Shown here: piece after piece, positions 15,415 to 23,510 of the stretch | Position numbering within the stretch: the first letter of the stretch is position 1 | Layout: each line of letters begins with the position of its first letter | NCBI GenBank assembly: GCA_036518955.1 | Contig: DATDMG010000403.1 | Span: 1 to 36,025 of the forward strand | Direction: 5' to 3' | Length of the DNA: 36,025 nt | Source of the DNA: DATDMG01 sp036518955 | GTDB taxonomy: Bacteria > Actinomycetota > Actinomycetes > Actinomycetales > Kineosporiaceae | Program-made: the position numbers and the translations under genes | Notes under the pieces: model-generated | Database searches by the model: none | What the model saw: the letters and a program-made list of their open reading frames with translations, nothing else | What the model was told of the DNA's origin: nothing

Positions 15415-16854
15415 TCACCAGTCGATGAACTCGCTGTGGATCCGCGCCGCGGGAACTCCGGCCTCGAGCGCGGCCTGGCGGACGCTGTCGGCCCAGCCGG
15501 GCGGCCCGCAGACGTACACCTCGTGCCCGGCGACCCCGGGAACGAGGAGCTGGAGTATCTGCGCGTCGGAGACGATCCCGGCGGACTCGGGCACCCAGGA
15601 GGGGCGGCGGCGCGTCCGGCGACGAGGCCCCACCAGGTAGTGCACCCGGAAACCACGCATCCTGGCCAACAGCTCGATCTCTCCGGCGAACACCAGGCGG
15701 TCCGGATCCGTCACCCGGTACAGGACCGTCAGCTCGCCGGGCCCCGCGCGAAGCCGCTCGAGCATCGCCCGCAGCGGGGTGATCCCGATCCCGGACGCGA
15801 CCAGGACCGCCGGACCACCCGGGTGGACGCCGGGGTGCATCCGCCCGTAGGGACCCTCGGCGAGCACCCGGATCCCCGGGCGCAGCCGGCTCACCGCGCC
15901 GCTGCCGTCCCCGAGGTCGCGCACCGTGATCCGCAGTCGCTCGTCCGTCGGGACGGCGGAGAGCGAGAACGGGTGCCCGCGGGTCCAGCCGCGCCCGGTC
16001 ATGAATCGCCAGACGAAGAACTGGCCGGGCTGGGCGCCGAGGTCCAGCAGGTTCCGCCCGCGCATGTAGATCGAGACGCTGTCAACGTTCTCCCGGACGA
16101 CGTCCTGCACCACCAGCTGGTGGCGCAGGCTCATCATCACGGGTCGGCCGATCCGCCACGCCAGGACGGCGGCCGCCAGCAGGACCCAGGCCGCCCACCA
16201 GCCGATCCGCAGGAATGTCGCGCCCTCCAGATCGGTGCCGAGCGACGTCTCGTGGGGGACGGCGAGCCCGACCCCCACGTACACCCACAGGTGCAGCAGG
16301 TGCCAGGTCTCGTACCGCAACCGCCGCCGGATCATCCGCACCGAGCTGAGCACCACGAGGATCATCAGCCCGGTGGCGACGGTGGCCGGGATCATGTTGT
16401 CGTAATTGACGACCAGGTCCTTGAACTCGGCCACCAGCCCCAGTCCGGCGCCCGCCGAGTAGCCCCAGGTGACCAGCACGATGTGGGCCAGCATCAGGAA
16501 GAACGCGCCGACCCCGACGGCCCGGTGGAGCCGGACGAGCTGGTCCTGCCCGAACGCCCGCTCCAGGCGCGGGGGGCGAGCCATCATCACCAGGGCCAGC
16601 GCGAAGAAGAGCGCGCACAGCAGACCGGTGAGCCGGCCGAGCGAGGTGACCCGGGCGCCGGGCGACATCAGGTCGCGCGCACCGTGGTGAGTGGCCCAGA
16701 GCACCAGCGTCCCGGCCAGTCCGGCAGCCAGGACGCCGATCGCCCAGACCCTGGCGCCGACGGGCAGGCCGAGGCTGTCCAGGCCGGCACGACCGGACCT
16801 GCGGTCGGGCTCGCGCGACCGGCGCTGGCGGCCTCGGACCATAGCCTCGGCCAC
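15415..16854 (-). CDS. Ferric-reductase-like transmembrane protein with FAD/NAD(P) reductase domain
   Basis: A 479-residue membrane flavoprotein. The first 230 residues hold about six hydrophobic spans with paired histidines suited to haem binding: RLHRAVGVGAFFLMLAHIVL and YETWHLLHLWVYVG. The cytoplasmic half is a ferredoxin-NADP-reductase module: FFVWRFMTGRGWTRGHPFSL for FAD, LVASGIGITPLRAMLERL for the pyridine nucleotide and VYVCGPPGWADSVRQAAL near the end, closing with an aromatic Trp. It should pass electrons from NAD(P)H through FAD and haem to an acceptor outside the cytoplasm; ferric iron, oxygen or a quinone cannot be told apart. GGGGAGG lies six bases before the GTG at 16854, which decides the start over an ATG four codons later. 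It is upstream of the LCP gene with a 121-base gap. Confidence 0.85.
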   Translation of the reverse strand: MAEAMVRGRQRRSREPDRRSGRAGLDSLGLPVGARVWAIGVLAAGLAGTLVLWATHHGARDLMSPGARVTSLGRLTGLLCALFFALALVMMARPPRLERAFGQDQLVRLHRAVGVGAFFLMLAHIVLVTWGYSAGAGLGLVAEFKDLVVNYDNMIPATVATGLMILVVLSSVRMIRRRLRYETWHLLHLWVYVGVGLAVPHETSLGTDLEGATFLRIGWWAAWVLLAAAVLAWRIGRPVMMSLRHQLVVQDVVRENVDSVSIYMRGRNLLDLGAQPGQFFVWRFMTGRGWTRGHPFSLSAVPTDERLRITVRDLGDGSGAVSRLRPGIRVLAEGPYGRMHPGVHPGGPAVLVASGIGITPLRAMLERLRAGPGELTVLYRVTDPDRLVFAGEIELLARMRGFRVHYLVGPRRRTRRRPSWVPESAGIVSDAQILQLLVPGVAGHEVYVCGPPGWADSVRQAALEAGVPAARIHSEFIDW

Positions 16855-16971
16855 GCGCCGCCTCCCCTTTCGAGCGGGCGGCCCCTCGCCGCCCGTCTAG
16901 CCCGGAGTACGGCACCACCGGACACCCGGTTACGGATTTCGGGTCACCGCCGGGCCAAGGCCGGACCATGA

Positions 16972-18144
16972 TTACTTCAGCAGCTGCCGTGCCATCACCA
17001 GGCGCTGGATCTGGTTGGAACCCTCGTAGATCTGAGTGATCTTGGCATCACGCATCATCCGCTCGACCGGGTGGTCCCGCACGTAACCGGCACCGCCGAG
17101 CAGCTGGACGGCGTCCGTCGTCACCCGCATCGCGACGTCCGAGGCGAAGCACTTGGCGGCGGCACCGAAGAAGCCCAGGTCGCCGTCCCCACGCTCACTC
17201 TTGCACGCCGCAGCGTAGACCAACTGCCGGGCCGCCTCAAGCTGCATCGCCATGTCGGCAAGCATGAACTGCAGGCCCTGGAACTCCGCGATCGCCTTGC
17301 CGAACTGCTTGCGCTCCTTCACGTACGCCAGGGCGTAGTCGAGCGCCCCCTGGGCGACGCCGACGGCCTGCGCGCCGATGGTGACCCGGGTGTGGTCCAG
17401 CGTGCGCAGGGCGATCTTCAGGCCTTCGCCGACCTTCCCGACGACGCGGTCACCGGGGACCGGCGTGCCGTCGAAGAGCAGCTCACGGGTGGGGCTGCCC
17501 TTGATCCCGAGCTTGCGCTCCTTGGCGCCGAAGGTGAAGTTCGGGTCCGACTTCTCCACCACGAACGCGCTCACGTTGCGACCGCGCGGACCGTCCGGGG
17601 CGGTGACCGCGAGCACCGTGTAGTACTCGCTGACCCCGGCGTTCGTGATCCAGGCCTTGTGACCGGTGAGCCGCCAGCCGTCGCCGTCCGGGACGGCGAG
17701 GCACGTCATGGACGCCGTGTCGCTGCCCGCCTCCCGCTCGCTCAACCCGTAGGAGAACATCGCGTCACCACGGGCCAGCGGCGGCAGGTACTTCCGCTTC
17801 AGCTCCTGCGACCCGGCGAGGATCACCGGCATGCTGCCCAGCTTGTTCACCGCCGGGATCAGCGACGAGGACACGCAGACCCGTGCCACCTCCTCGATCA
17901 CGATGCAGGTGGCGAGGGCGTCGGCACCCGCCCCGCCGTACTGCTCGGGCACGTGCGGGGCGTGGAAGTCACCGGCACGCAAGGCGTCGTACGCGGCCTG
18001 CGGGAACTCCCCCGTCTCGTCCACCTCCGCGGCGAGGGGAGCGATCTTCGCCTCGCAGAGGCTGCGGACGACGTCCCGCAGCATCTCGTGATCCTCGCTC
18101 AGCGTGAAATGGGGGAACTGCGTCCTCCGGGATGCCCTGACCAT
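16972..18144 (-). CDS. fadE25: Acyl-CoA dehydrogenase (FadE25-like)
   Basis: A 390-residue flavin-dependent acyl-CoA dehydrogenase, the usual family length. It would oxidise an acyl-CoA to the 2,3-enoyl-CoA, passing electrons to electron-transfer flavoprotein. Landmarks are YGLSEREAGSD, WITNAGVSEYYTV, GIKGSPTRELLFD, DHTRVTIGAQAVGVAQGAL, RKQFGKAIAEFQGLQFMLAD, QLLGGAGYVRDHPVERMMRD, and the C-terminal catalytic Glu in KITQIYEGSNQIQR. By memory these fit M. tuberculosis FadE25 (Rv3274c), which lies next to purE there; here the two are 9 kb apart. No ribosome site precedes the ATG at 18144, but TACCTT lies six bases upstream, so a leaderless transcript is likely. It is divergent from the M3 peptidase gene, with 93 bases between. 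Confidence 0.92.
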   Translation of the reverse strand: MVRASRRTQFPHFTLSEDHEMLRDVVRSLCEAKIAPLAAEVDETGEFPQAAYDALRAGDFHAPHVPEQYGGAGADALATCIVIEEVARVCVSSSLIPAVNKLGSMPVILAGSQELKRKYLPPLARGDAMFSYGLSEREAGSDTASMTCLAVPDGDGWRLTGHKAWITNAGVSEYYTVLAVTAPDGPRGRNVSAFVVEKSDPNFTFGAKERKLGIKGSPTRELLFDGTPVPGDRVVGKVGEGLKIALRTLDHTRVTIGAQAVGVAQGALDYALAYVKERKQFGKAIAEFQGLQFMLADMAMQLEAARQLVYAAACKSERGDGDLGFFGAAAKCFASDVAMRVTTDAVQLLGGAGYVRDHPVERMMRDAKITQIYEGSNQIQRLVMARQLLK

Positions 18145-18150
18145 GGGGGG

Positions 18151-18156
18151 AAGGTA
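18151..18156 (-). promoter_or_regulatory. Leaderless -10 box of fadE25
   Basis: TACCTT on the minus strand, then exactly six C bases, then the ATG at 18144. This TAnnnT-N6-start layout with no ribosome site is the standard picture of an actinobacterial leaderless gene. Confidence 0.5.
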
Positions 18157-18237
18157 ACGTTCCGCCCGCGGTCACGGAGCGCATGCAGATGTGGCGTGCG
18201 TGACAGCAGCCCAGGTCGCCCGTGGCAAGCTCGGACG

Positions 18238-20322
18238 ATGACCCCGCTCGACCCCGAGAACCCCTTCGCCCGGCCGTCGTCCCTGCCGTTCGGCCTGCCG
18301 CCGTTCGACCGGATCCGGGCCCAGCACTTCCGGCCCGCCTTCGAGGCCGGAATGGCCGAGCACCGAGCCGAGATCGCAGCGATCGGCGCGAACCCACAGG
18401 CACCCACGTTCGCGAACACGGTCGAGGCGCTGGAGCGGACGGGCGATCTGCTGGCCCGCGTCTCGTCCGTGTTCTTCAACCTCACCAGCTCCCACACCGA
18501 CGACGAGCTGGACGCGATCGAGGCGGACGTCGCTCCCCGACTGGCCGCCCACACCGACGCCGTCCGGCTCGACCCAGCGCTCTTCGCCCGCCTGGACGCC
18601 GTCCACGCCGCCCGTCACGAGCTGGGCCTGACCGGCGAGGCGCTGCGGCTCGTGGAGCGTCACCACCGGGACGCCGTCCGCGCCGGCGCCGGGCTGGACC
18701 CCGCCCGGCAGGACCGGCTGCGAGAGATCAACACCGAGCTGTCCACGCTCACCACGAGCTTCCGCACCCGGCTCATGGCGGACACCAACGCCGCCGCCCT
18801 GCACCTGCTCGACCCGGCGGAGCTCGACGGTCTGCCCGGCGACGCGCTCGCCGCCGCCCGCGAGGCCGCCGCCGGCCGCGGGCTCGAGGGCTACCTGATC
18901 ACGCTCGCGCTGCCGACCGGCCAGCCGGCGCTGGCGTCCCTGCGGCGCCGGGACGTGCGGGAACGGTTGTTCCGCGCGTCCGTCAGCCGCGGTCTGCGCG
19001 GCGACGCCAACGACACCCGGGAGGTGCTCACCCGGATCGTCGACCTGCGGGCCGAGGCGGCACGGCTGCTCGGGTTCGCCGACCATGCCGCCTACGTGGT
19101 CGCCGACCAGACGGCCGGCACGTCCGAGGCGGTGAGCGAGATGCTGGCCGGCCTGGTCCCGCCGGCGGTGGCGAACGCCCGCGCGGAGGCCGCCGAGCTG
19201 GAAGCGCTGCTCGTGGCGGACGGCGAAACGGCCCCGCTGGCCCCCTGGGACTGGCCCTTCTACGCCGACCGGGTGCGACGTGAGCGGTACGGCGTCGACA
19301 CCGCGGCCCTGCGGCCCTGGTTCGAGTTGGAGCGAGTCGTCGCCGACGGCGTCCTGTACGCAGCCGGCGAGTTGTACGGGCTGAGCTTCACCCGCCGGAC
19401 CGACCTGCCCACCTACCACCCGGACGTGCGCGTCTTCGAGGCGTCCGGGCCGGACGGGACGCCCCTCGGGCTGGTCCTCGCCGACTGGTTCGCCCGGGAC
19501 TCCAAGCGTGGCGGCGCCTGGATGAGCAGCTTCGTGGAGCAGTCCCACCTGCTCGGCACCCGCCCGGTGATCGTGATCAACCTGAACGTGCCCCGGCCAC
19601 CCGACGGCGAGCCCGCGCTGCTCACCCTCGACGAGGTGGAGACCGCGTTCCACGAGTTCGGGCACGTGCTGCACGGGTTGTTGTCGGACGTGCGGTACCG
19701 GCGGTTGTCGGGCACCAGCGTGCCCCGGGACTTCGTCGAGTACCCCTCGCAGGTCAACGAGATGTGGGCGATGTGGCCCGACGTCCTCGACCGGTACGCG
19801 CGGCACCACGTGACCGGGGATCCGCTGGCGGCCGGCACGGTCGAGAAGCTGAACTCCGCGCGGTCCTACGGACAGGGCTACGCCACCGCCGAGTACCTGG
19901 CCGCGGCGCTGCTGGACCTGGAGTGGCACCACCGGACGGCCGCCGACGAGCCGGTCACCCCCGACGCCGTCGAGGCGTTCGAGGCGGCCGCCCTCGCCCG
20001 GCACGGTATCGCCCTCGACCTGGTGCCGCCGCGGTACCGGAGCACCTACTTCGCGCACGTCTTCGCCGGCGGGTACGGCGCCGGGTACTACAGCTATGTC
20101 TGGAGCGAGGTGCTGGACGCCGACACCGTCGACTGGTTCCGCGCGCAGGGCGGGCTGCGCCGGGAGGCCGGCGCCAGGTTCGCGGCGGAGCTGCTCTGCC
20201 GCGGCGGTGCCGTCGACCCGATGGCGGCCTTCACCGCCGTCGTCGGCCGCCCACCCAGCCTCGAGCCGCTGCTGCGCCGCCGGGCCCTCCTCCCCGGTGA
20301 TCATGCCCGCCAGCAGTGGTGA
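18238..20322 (+). CDS. M3-family oligopeptidase / peptidyl-dipeptidase
   Basis: A 694-residue zinc metallopeptidase of the thimet oligopeptidase/Dcp family, which trims short peptides in the cytoplasm. The zinc site is H472-E-F-G-H476 in AFHEFGHVLHGLLSDVRY, with the third ligand Glu about 25 residues on in DFVEYPSQVNEMW. The C-terminal AGGYGAGYYSYVWSEVLDADT is the usual Gly/Tyr-rich substrate loop. The N-terminus LPFGLPPFDRIRAQHFRPAF, starting at the ATG at 18238, matches the family start; the frame is open far upstream but only as the antisense of the acyl-CoA dehydrogenase gene. No strong ribosome site is present; CAAGCT lies six bases upstream, a weak leaderless -10. Length is normal. No neighbour suggests a special substrate. 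Confidence 0.92.
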   Translation: MTPLDPENPFARPSSLPFGLPPFDRIRAQHFRPAFEAGMAEHRAEIAAIGANPQAPTFANTVEALERTGDLLARVSSVFFNLTSSHTDDELDAIEADVAPRLAAHTDAVRLDPALFARLDAVHAARHELGLTGEALRLVERHHRDAVRAGAGLDPARQDRLREINTELSTLTTSFRTRLMADTNAAALHLLDPAELDGLPGDALAAAREAAAGRGLEGYLITLALPTGQPALASLRRRDVRERLFRASVSRGLRGDANDTREVLTRIVDLRAEAARLLGFADHAAYVVADQTAGTSEAVSEMLAGLVPPAVANARAEAAELEALLVADGETAPLAPWDWPFYADRVRRERYGVDTAALRPWFELERVVADGVLYAAGELYGLSFTRRTDLPTYHPDVRVFEASGPDGTPLGLVLADWFARDSKRGGAWMSSFVEQSHLLGTRPVIVINLNVPRPPDGEPALLTLDEVETAFHEFGHVLHGLLSDVRYRRLSGTSVPRDFVEYPSQVNEMWAMWPDVLDRYARHHVTGDPLAAGTVEKLNSARSYGQGYATAEYLAAALLDLEWHHRTAADEPVTPDAVEAFEAAALARHGIALDLVPPRYRSTYFAHVFAGGYGAGYYSYVWSEVLDADTVDWFRAQGGLRREAGARFAAELLCRGGAVDPMAAFTAVVGRPPSLEPLLRRRALLPGDHARQQW

Positions 20323-20432
20323 TACCGGCCCCCCGGGGGAGTGCGAAGAGTCCGAAACACCTGGCCGAACGTACGTCACGGGTCACGCGGTTGCCCTGGC
20401 CCAACGACAGCGCGTCACTCCGCCATCACCGG

Positions 20433-20438
20433 TACTCT
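20433..20438 (+). promoter_or_regulatory. Leaderless -10 box of UDP-glucose dehydrogenase
   Basis: TACTCT followed by six bases and the GTG at 20445. No ribosome site is present before the GTG. Same layout as at 18151, 22917, 28918 and 32732. Confidence 0.5.
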
Positions 20439-20444
20439 CCGGCT

Positions 20445-21791
20445 GTGTTCATCTCGGTGATTGGTTGCGGCTATCTCGGGGCGGTCCACGCGGCATGCAT
20501 GGCCGACCTGGGCCATCAGGTGATCGGCGTGGACGTCGAGGAGGTCAAGGTCAAGGAGCTGTCCGCCGGCCGCGCCCCCTTCTTCGAACCGGGCCTGCCG
20601 GAGCTGCTCGAGCGTGCGAGCGCGTCCGGCCGGCTGCGCTTCGACCACGACCTCGCCACCCTGGCCCGCCCGGCCGGTACCGGCGACGCCGAGCCCCGGG
20701 TGCACTTCGTCTGCGTCGGGACGCCGCAGCGCACCGGTGAGTTCGCCGCCGACACCGGTTACGTCGAGGCGGCCGTCCACGCCCTGGTCCCGTTCCTGCA
20801 TCCCGGCGACCTGGTGGTGGGCAAGTCGACCGTTCCGGTCGGGACCGCCCAGCGGCTCGCGGACGTCGTCGCCGCCACCGCCCCCGGCGCGATGCTCGCC
20901 TGGAACCCGGAGTTCCTCCGCGAGGGCCACGCGGTCGCCGACACCCAGCGGCCGGACCGCCTCGTCTACGGGCTGCCGCCGGACCCCGCCGCCGCCGAGG
21001 CGGCCCGGGCCCTGCTGGACGCCGTCTACGCCGACGCCGTGGCGAACGGCGTCCCGGTGATCCTCGCGGACTACGCGACCAGCGAGCTCGTCAAGACCGC
21101 CGCGAACGCCTTCCTGGCGACCAAGATCTCTTTCATCAACGCGATGGCCGAGGTGTGCGAGGCGGCCGGCGCGGACGTCGCCACGCTCGCCCGGGCGATC
21201 GGCCACGACGACCGGATCGGGCCGAAGTTCCTCGGCGCCGGCCTCGGGTTCGGCGGGGGGTGCCTGCCGAAGGACATCCGGGCGTTCATGGCCCGGGCCG
21301 GGGAACTCGGCGCGGACCAGGCGCTGACGTTCCTGCGCGAGGTCGACGCGATCAACATGCGCCGACGGATCCGGATGGTCGAGCTGGCCCGAGAGGTGCT
21401 CGGCGGCTCCTTCCTCGGCAAGAAGGTCGCCGTGCTGGGCGCCGCCTTCAAACCGGACAGCGACGACATCCGCGACTCCCCGGCCCTCAACGTCGCCGCG
21501 CAGATCAAGCTGCAGGGCGCGGACGTCGTGGTCACGGACCCCGCCGCGATCGAGAACGCCCGCCAGCTCTGGCCCGGCCTGCAGTTCGCGGAGACGGCCG
21601 AGCAGGCGTGCGCCCGCGCGGACGCCGTCCTGCTGCTCACCGAGTGGAAGGTGTACCGGGAGCTCGACCCGGCGGCCCTGGGCGGCATCGTCCGGGCCCG
21701 GACCGTGCTCGACGGCCGGAACGCGCTCGACCCGGCCCGGTGGCGCGCCGCGGGCTGGACCTACCGAGCCCTGGGCCGCCCACGCGCCTGA
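20445..21791 (+). CDS. ugd: UDP-glucose 6-dehydrogenase
   Basis: A 448-residue enzyme that oxidises UDP-glucose to UDP-glucuronic acid with two NAD. The Rossmann motif VIGCGYLGAVHAACMADLGH opens the protein at the GTG at 20445. KSTVPVGTAQ and WNPEFLREGHAV line the substrate site, the catalytic cysteine is in GFGGGCLPKDIRAF, and the C-terminal domain has LGAAFKPDSDDIRDSPAL. GGGCLPKD distinguishes it from the HexNAc-type GGHCIPIYP of the dehydrogenase at 2216-3505, so the window encodes two nucleotide-sugar dehydrogenases with different substrates. Its stop lies inside the first copy of the tandem repeat at 21784-21866, and it converges with galE. UDP-glucuronate could feed the same surface glycans, or arabinan-type wall sugars; that link is inference. 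Confidence 0.93.
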   Translation: MFISVIGCGYLGAVHAACMADLGHQVIGVDVEEVKVKELSAGRAPFFEPGLPELLERASASGRLRFDHDLATLARPAGTGDAEPRVHFVCVGTPQRTGEFAADTGYVEAAVHALVPFLHPGDLVVGKSTVPVGTAQRLADVVAATAPGAMLAWNPEFLREGHAVADTQRPDRLVYGLPPDPAAAEAARALLDAVYADAVANGVPVILADYATSELVKTAANAFLATKISFINAMAEVCEAAGADVATLARAIGHDDRIGPKFLGAGLGFGGGCLPKDIRAFMARAGELGADQALTFLREVDAINMRRRIRMVELAREVLGGSFLGKKVAVLGAAFKPDSDDIRDSPALNVAAQIKLQGADVVVTDPAAIENARQLWPGLQFAETAEQACARADAVLLLTEWKVYRELDPAALGGIVRARTVLDGRNALDPARWRAAGWTYRALGRPRA

Positions 21792-21866
21792 TCCCGAGGC
21801 GCCTGATCCCGAGGCGCCCGATCCCGACCCCGATCCCGACCCGATTTCGAGGCGCCTGGCCCCGAG
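21784..21866. repeat. 15-bp imperfect tandem repeat at the end of ugd
   Basis: The unit GCGCCTGATCCCGAG occurs twice exactly (21784-21798 and 21799-21813), once with two changes (21814-21828), then in shortened forms, and once more at 21852-21866. It begins inside the last codons of ugd; the stop TGA is part of copy one. In another frame the copies read A-P-D-P-E, a Pro/Asp-rich repeat. No other gene covers it. Confidence 0.85.
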
Positions 21867-21938
21867 GCGCGCCGCAGGACGGCGACGGCCCCGGGACCCG
21901 GCCGGCAGCGGCTCGGGCGCAGCGCCGCCGACCGCGCG

Positions 21939-22910
21939 TCAGCCCCGCGCCCGCTGCCAGGCGCGCCAGGCGGAGGCGACCATGTCGTCGACGTCGTGCC
22001 GGTTGACCCAGCCGAGGTCCCGCGCCGCGAGTTCGCCGGACGCCACGATCCGGGCCGGGTCTCCGGGCCGGCGGCCGGTGATCTCCGGGGTGAACTCGAT
22101 CCCGGTGACCCGCCGGACGGCGTCCATGATCTGCAGCACCGACAGACCGTGGCCGGACCCCAGGTTGTAGACCGGTTCCAGCCGGCCACCCCGCTCCAGG
22201 GCCTCGGCGGCGGCGACGTGGGCGAGTGCGATGTCCTGGACGTGGACGTAGTCCCGCACGCACGAACCGTCCGAGGTCGGGTAGTCGGTGCCGCGCACCT
22301 GGGGCCGCTGCCCGCTGGTCAACGCCTTGAGCACGAGCGGGAAGAGATTGTGCGGGCTGGTGTCGTACAGCTCCTCGTACCCCGAGCCGACCACGTTGAA
22401 GTAGCGCAGCGAGGTGTGCGCCAGCGGTGACACCCGGGCGACGTCCCGGATCAGCCACTCGCCGATGAGCTTGCTCTCCCCGTACGGCGACTCGGGGCGC
22501 GTCGGGGTCTCCTCGGTGACGAGCTGGACGTCCGGCGTCCCGAAGGTGGCCGCGCTGGAGGAGAACACGAGCCGGTGGACGCCGTGCTCCAGCATCCGGC
22601 CGAGCAGGACCTGGGTGCCGGTCACGTTCTGCTCGTAGGTGTGCAGCGGCCGCCCCACCGACACCCCCGCGTACTTGAATCCCGCGAGATGGACGACGCC
22701 ATCCGCCACGCCACCGGCGGCGGTGAGGGCCGCGTCCACGGCGCCCGGATCGACCACGCTGCCCTGCACGAACCGGGCCTTCTCCGGCACGAACTCCAGG
22801 TGGCCGCTGGAGAGGTCGTCGATCACGACGACGTCCCGGCCGGACTCCAGCAGGCAGCGCGCCACATGCGCGCCGATGTACCCGGCACCGCCGGTGACCA
22901 CCCACGTCAT
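21939..22910 (-). CDS. galE: UDP-glucose 4-epimerase
   Basis: A 323-residue short-chain dehydrogenase-type epimerase that interconverts UDP-glucose and UDP-galactose through a 4-keto intermediate with bound NAD. The N-terminal GGAGYIGAHV binds NAD; the catalytic Ser lies in FSSSAATFG, and Tyr/Lys in SPYGESKLIGEW. LRYFNVVGSGYEELYDTSPHN, GSCVRDYVHVQDIALAH and RRPGDPARIVAS are standard GalE landmarks. The ATG at 22910 starts MTWVVTGGAGYIGAH and follows TACGCT by six bases, so it is probably leaderless. It ends toward ugd (convergent) and is divergent from the CoA-binding gene at 23065. Together with ugd it supplies galactose and glucuronate donors; UDP-Gal is needed for galactan in arabinogalactan-containing actinobacteria. 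Confidence 0.93.
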   Translation of the reverse strand: MTWVVTGGAGYIGAHVARCLLESGRDVVVIDDLSSGHLEFVPEKARFVQGSVVDPGAVDAALTAAGGVADGVVHLAGFKYAGVSVGRPLHTYEQNVTGTQVLLGRMLEHGVHRLVFSSSAATFGTPDVQLVTEETPTRPESPYGESKLIGEWLIRDVARVSPLAHTSLRYFNVVGSGYEELYDTSPHNLFPLVLKALTSGQRPQVRGTDYPTSDGSCVRDYVHVQDIALAHVAAAEALERGGRLEPVYNLGSGHGLSVLQIMDAVRRVTGIEFTPEITGRRPGDPARIVASGELAARDLGWVNRHDVDDMVASAWRAWQRARG

Positions 22911-22916
22911 GGCCGA

Positions 22917-22922
22917 AGCGTA
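22917..22922 (-). promoter_or_regulatory. Leaderless -10 box of galE
   Basis: TACGCT on the minus strand, six bases, then the ATG at 22910, with no ribosome site between. Confidence 0.5.
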
Positions 22923-23064
22923 ACCACATCCGCCGGGACTCCCGCGGCGGGGACGGGAACCACCGGCCCGGGCGCGACATCCCAGCCAGGAGCGCCCGCT
23001 GCCGGACGGGCGGCGGGGAACGGCCCGTCGCGGCCGGGCGTCCACCGGTAGGAGGAGGCAGACT

Positions 23065-23508
23065 GTGGAGATGTCGAACCCCTCGTCGGTCCGGCACCGC
23101 AACGATCCGGACGTCGTGCGCCGGCTGCTCACGGCGCGTGGCCGGTGGGCGGTGGTGGGCCTGTCCCGCAACCCGAGCCGGGCGGCCTACCGGGTCGCGC
23201 GGTTCCTGCAGACGGGGCTCGGCCAGCAGATCGTGGCGGTGCACCCGCGTGCCGAGGAGGTGCACGGCGCCGCCGGGTACGCCCGGCTGGCCGACATCCC
23301 CGGCCAGCTGGACGTCGTCGACGTCTTCGTCCGCAGCGAGCTGGCCGGAGCGGTCGTGGACGAGGCGATCGCCATCGGTGCCGGCGCTGTCTGGCTGCAA
23401 CTCGGCGTGATCGACGAGGCCGCGGCCGCCCGGGCCGCCGCGGCCGGCCTGCACGTCGTGATGGACGCCTGCCCAGCGATCGAGGCACCGAGGATGGGGC
23501 TGACCTGA
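23065..23508 (+). CDS. CoA-binding domain protein (YccU-like)
   Basis: A 147-residue protein made of one Rossmann-type CoA-binding domain, like E. coli YccU. The pattern is WAVVGLSRNPSRAAYRVARF at the first strand and loop, IVAVHPRAEEVHGA, LDVVDVFVRSELAGAVVDEA, GAVWLQLGV and ending VMDACPAIEAPRM. The conserved Cys of the final motif (usually MDRCPKIE) is present. Biochemical role is not established for this family. GGAGGAGG at 23051-23058 lies six bases before the GTG at 23065, which fixes the start. Its stop is two bases before the LCP gene, so the two are in one operon; the reason for that pairing is not obvious. Confidence 0.87.
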   Translation: MEMSNPSSVRHRNDPDVVRRLLTARGRWAVVGLSRNPSRAAYRVARFLQTGLGQQIVAVHPRAEEVHGAAGYARLADIPGQLDVVDVFVRSELAGAVVDEAIAIGAGAVWLQLGVIDEAAAARAAAAGLHVVMDACPAIEAPRMGLT

Positions 23509-23510
23509 CC

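Noticed and set aside
12420..15428. A 1002-codon open frame on the plus strand.
   Set aside because: It is antisense to the GT2 and LCP genes. Its translation is a low-complexity Arg/Gly/Pro/His run with no domain, as expected for the reverse of GC-rich codons.
17071..18237. A 389-codon N-terminal extension of the M3 peptidase frame.
   Set aside because: It is antisense to the acyl-CoA dehydrogenase gene and has no domain; the peptidase fold begins at the ATG at 18238.
20323..20345. C-run and G-run after the M3 peptidase stop as a terminator.
   Set aside because: The runs have no loop between them and no supporting arms; not convincing as a hairpin.
21784..21866. The 15-bp repeats as a CRISPR array.
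   Set aside because: There are no unique spacers, the unit is only 15 bp, and no cas gene is near.
22925..22955. GC-rich inverted repeats between galE and the CoA-binding gene.
   Set aside because: Two alternative short pairings compete (CCGCCG/CGGCGG and CGGGA/TCCCG) and such pairs are common by chance in this base composition.
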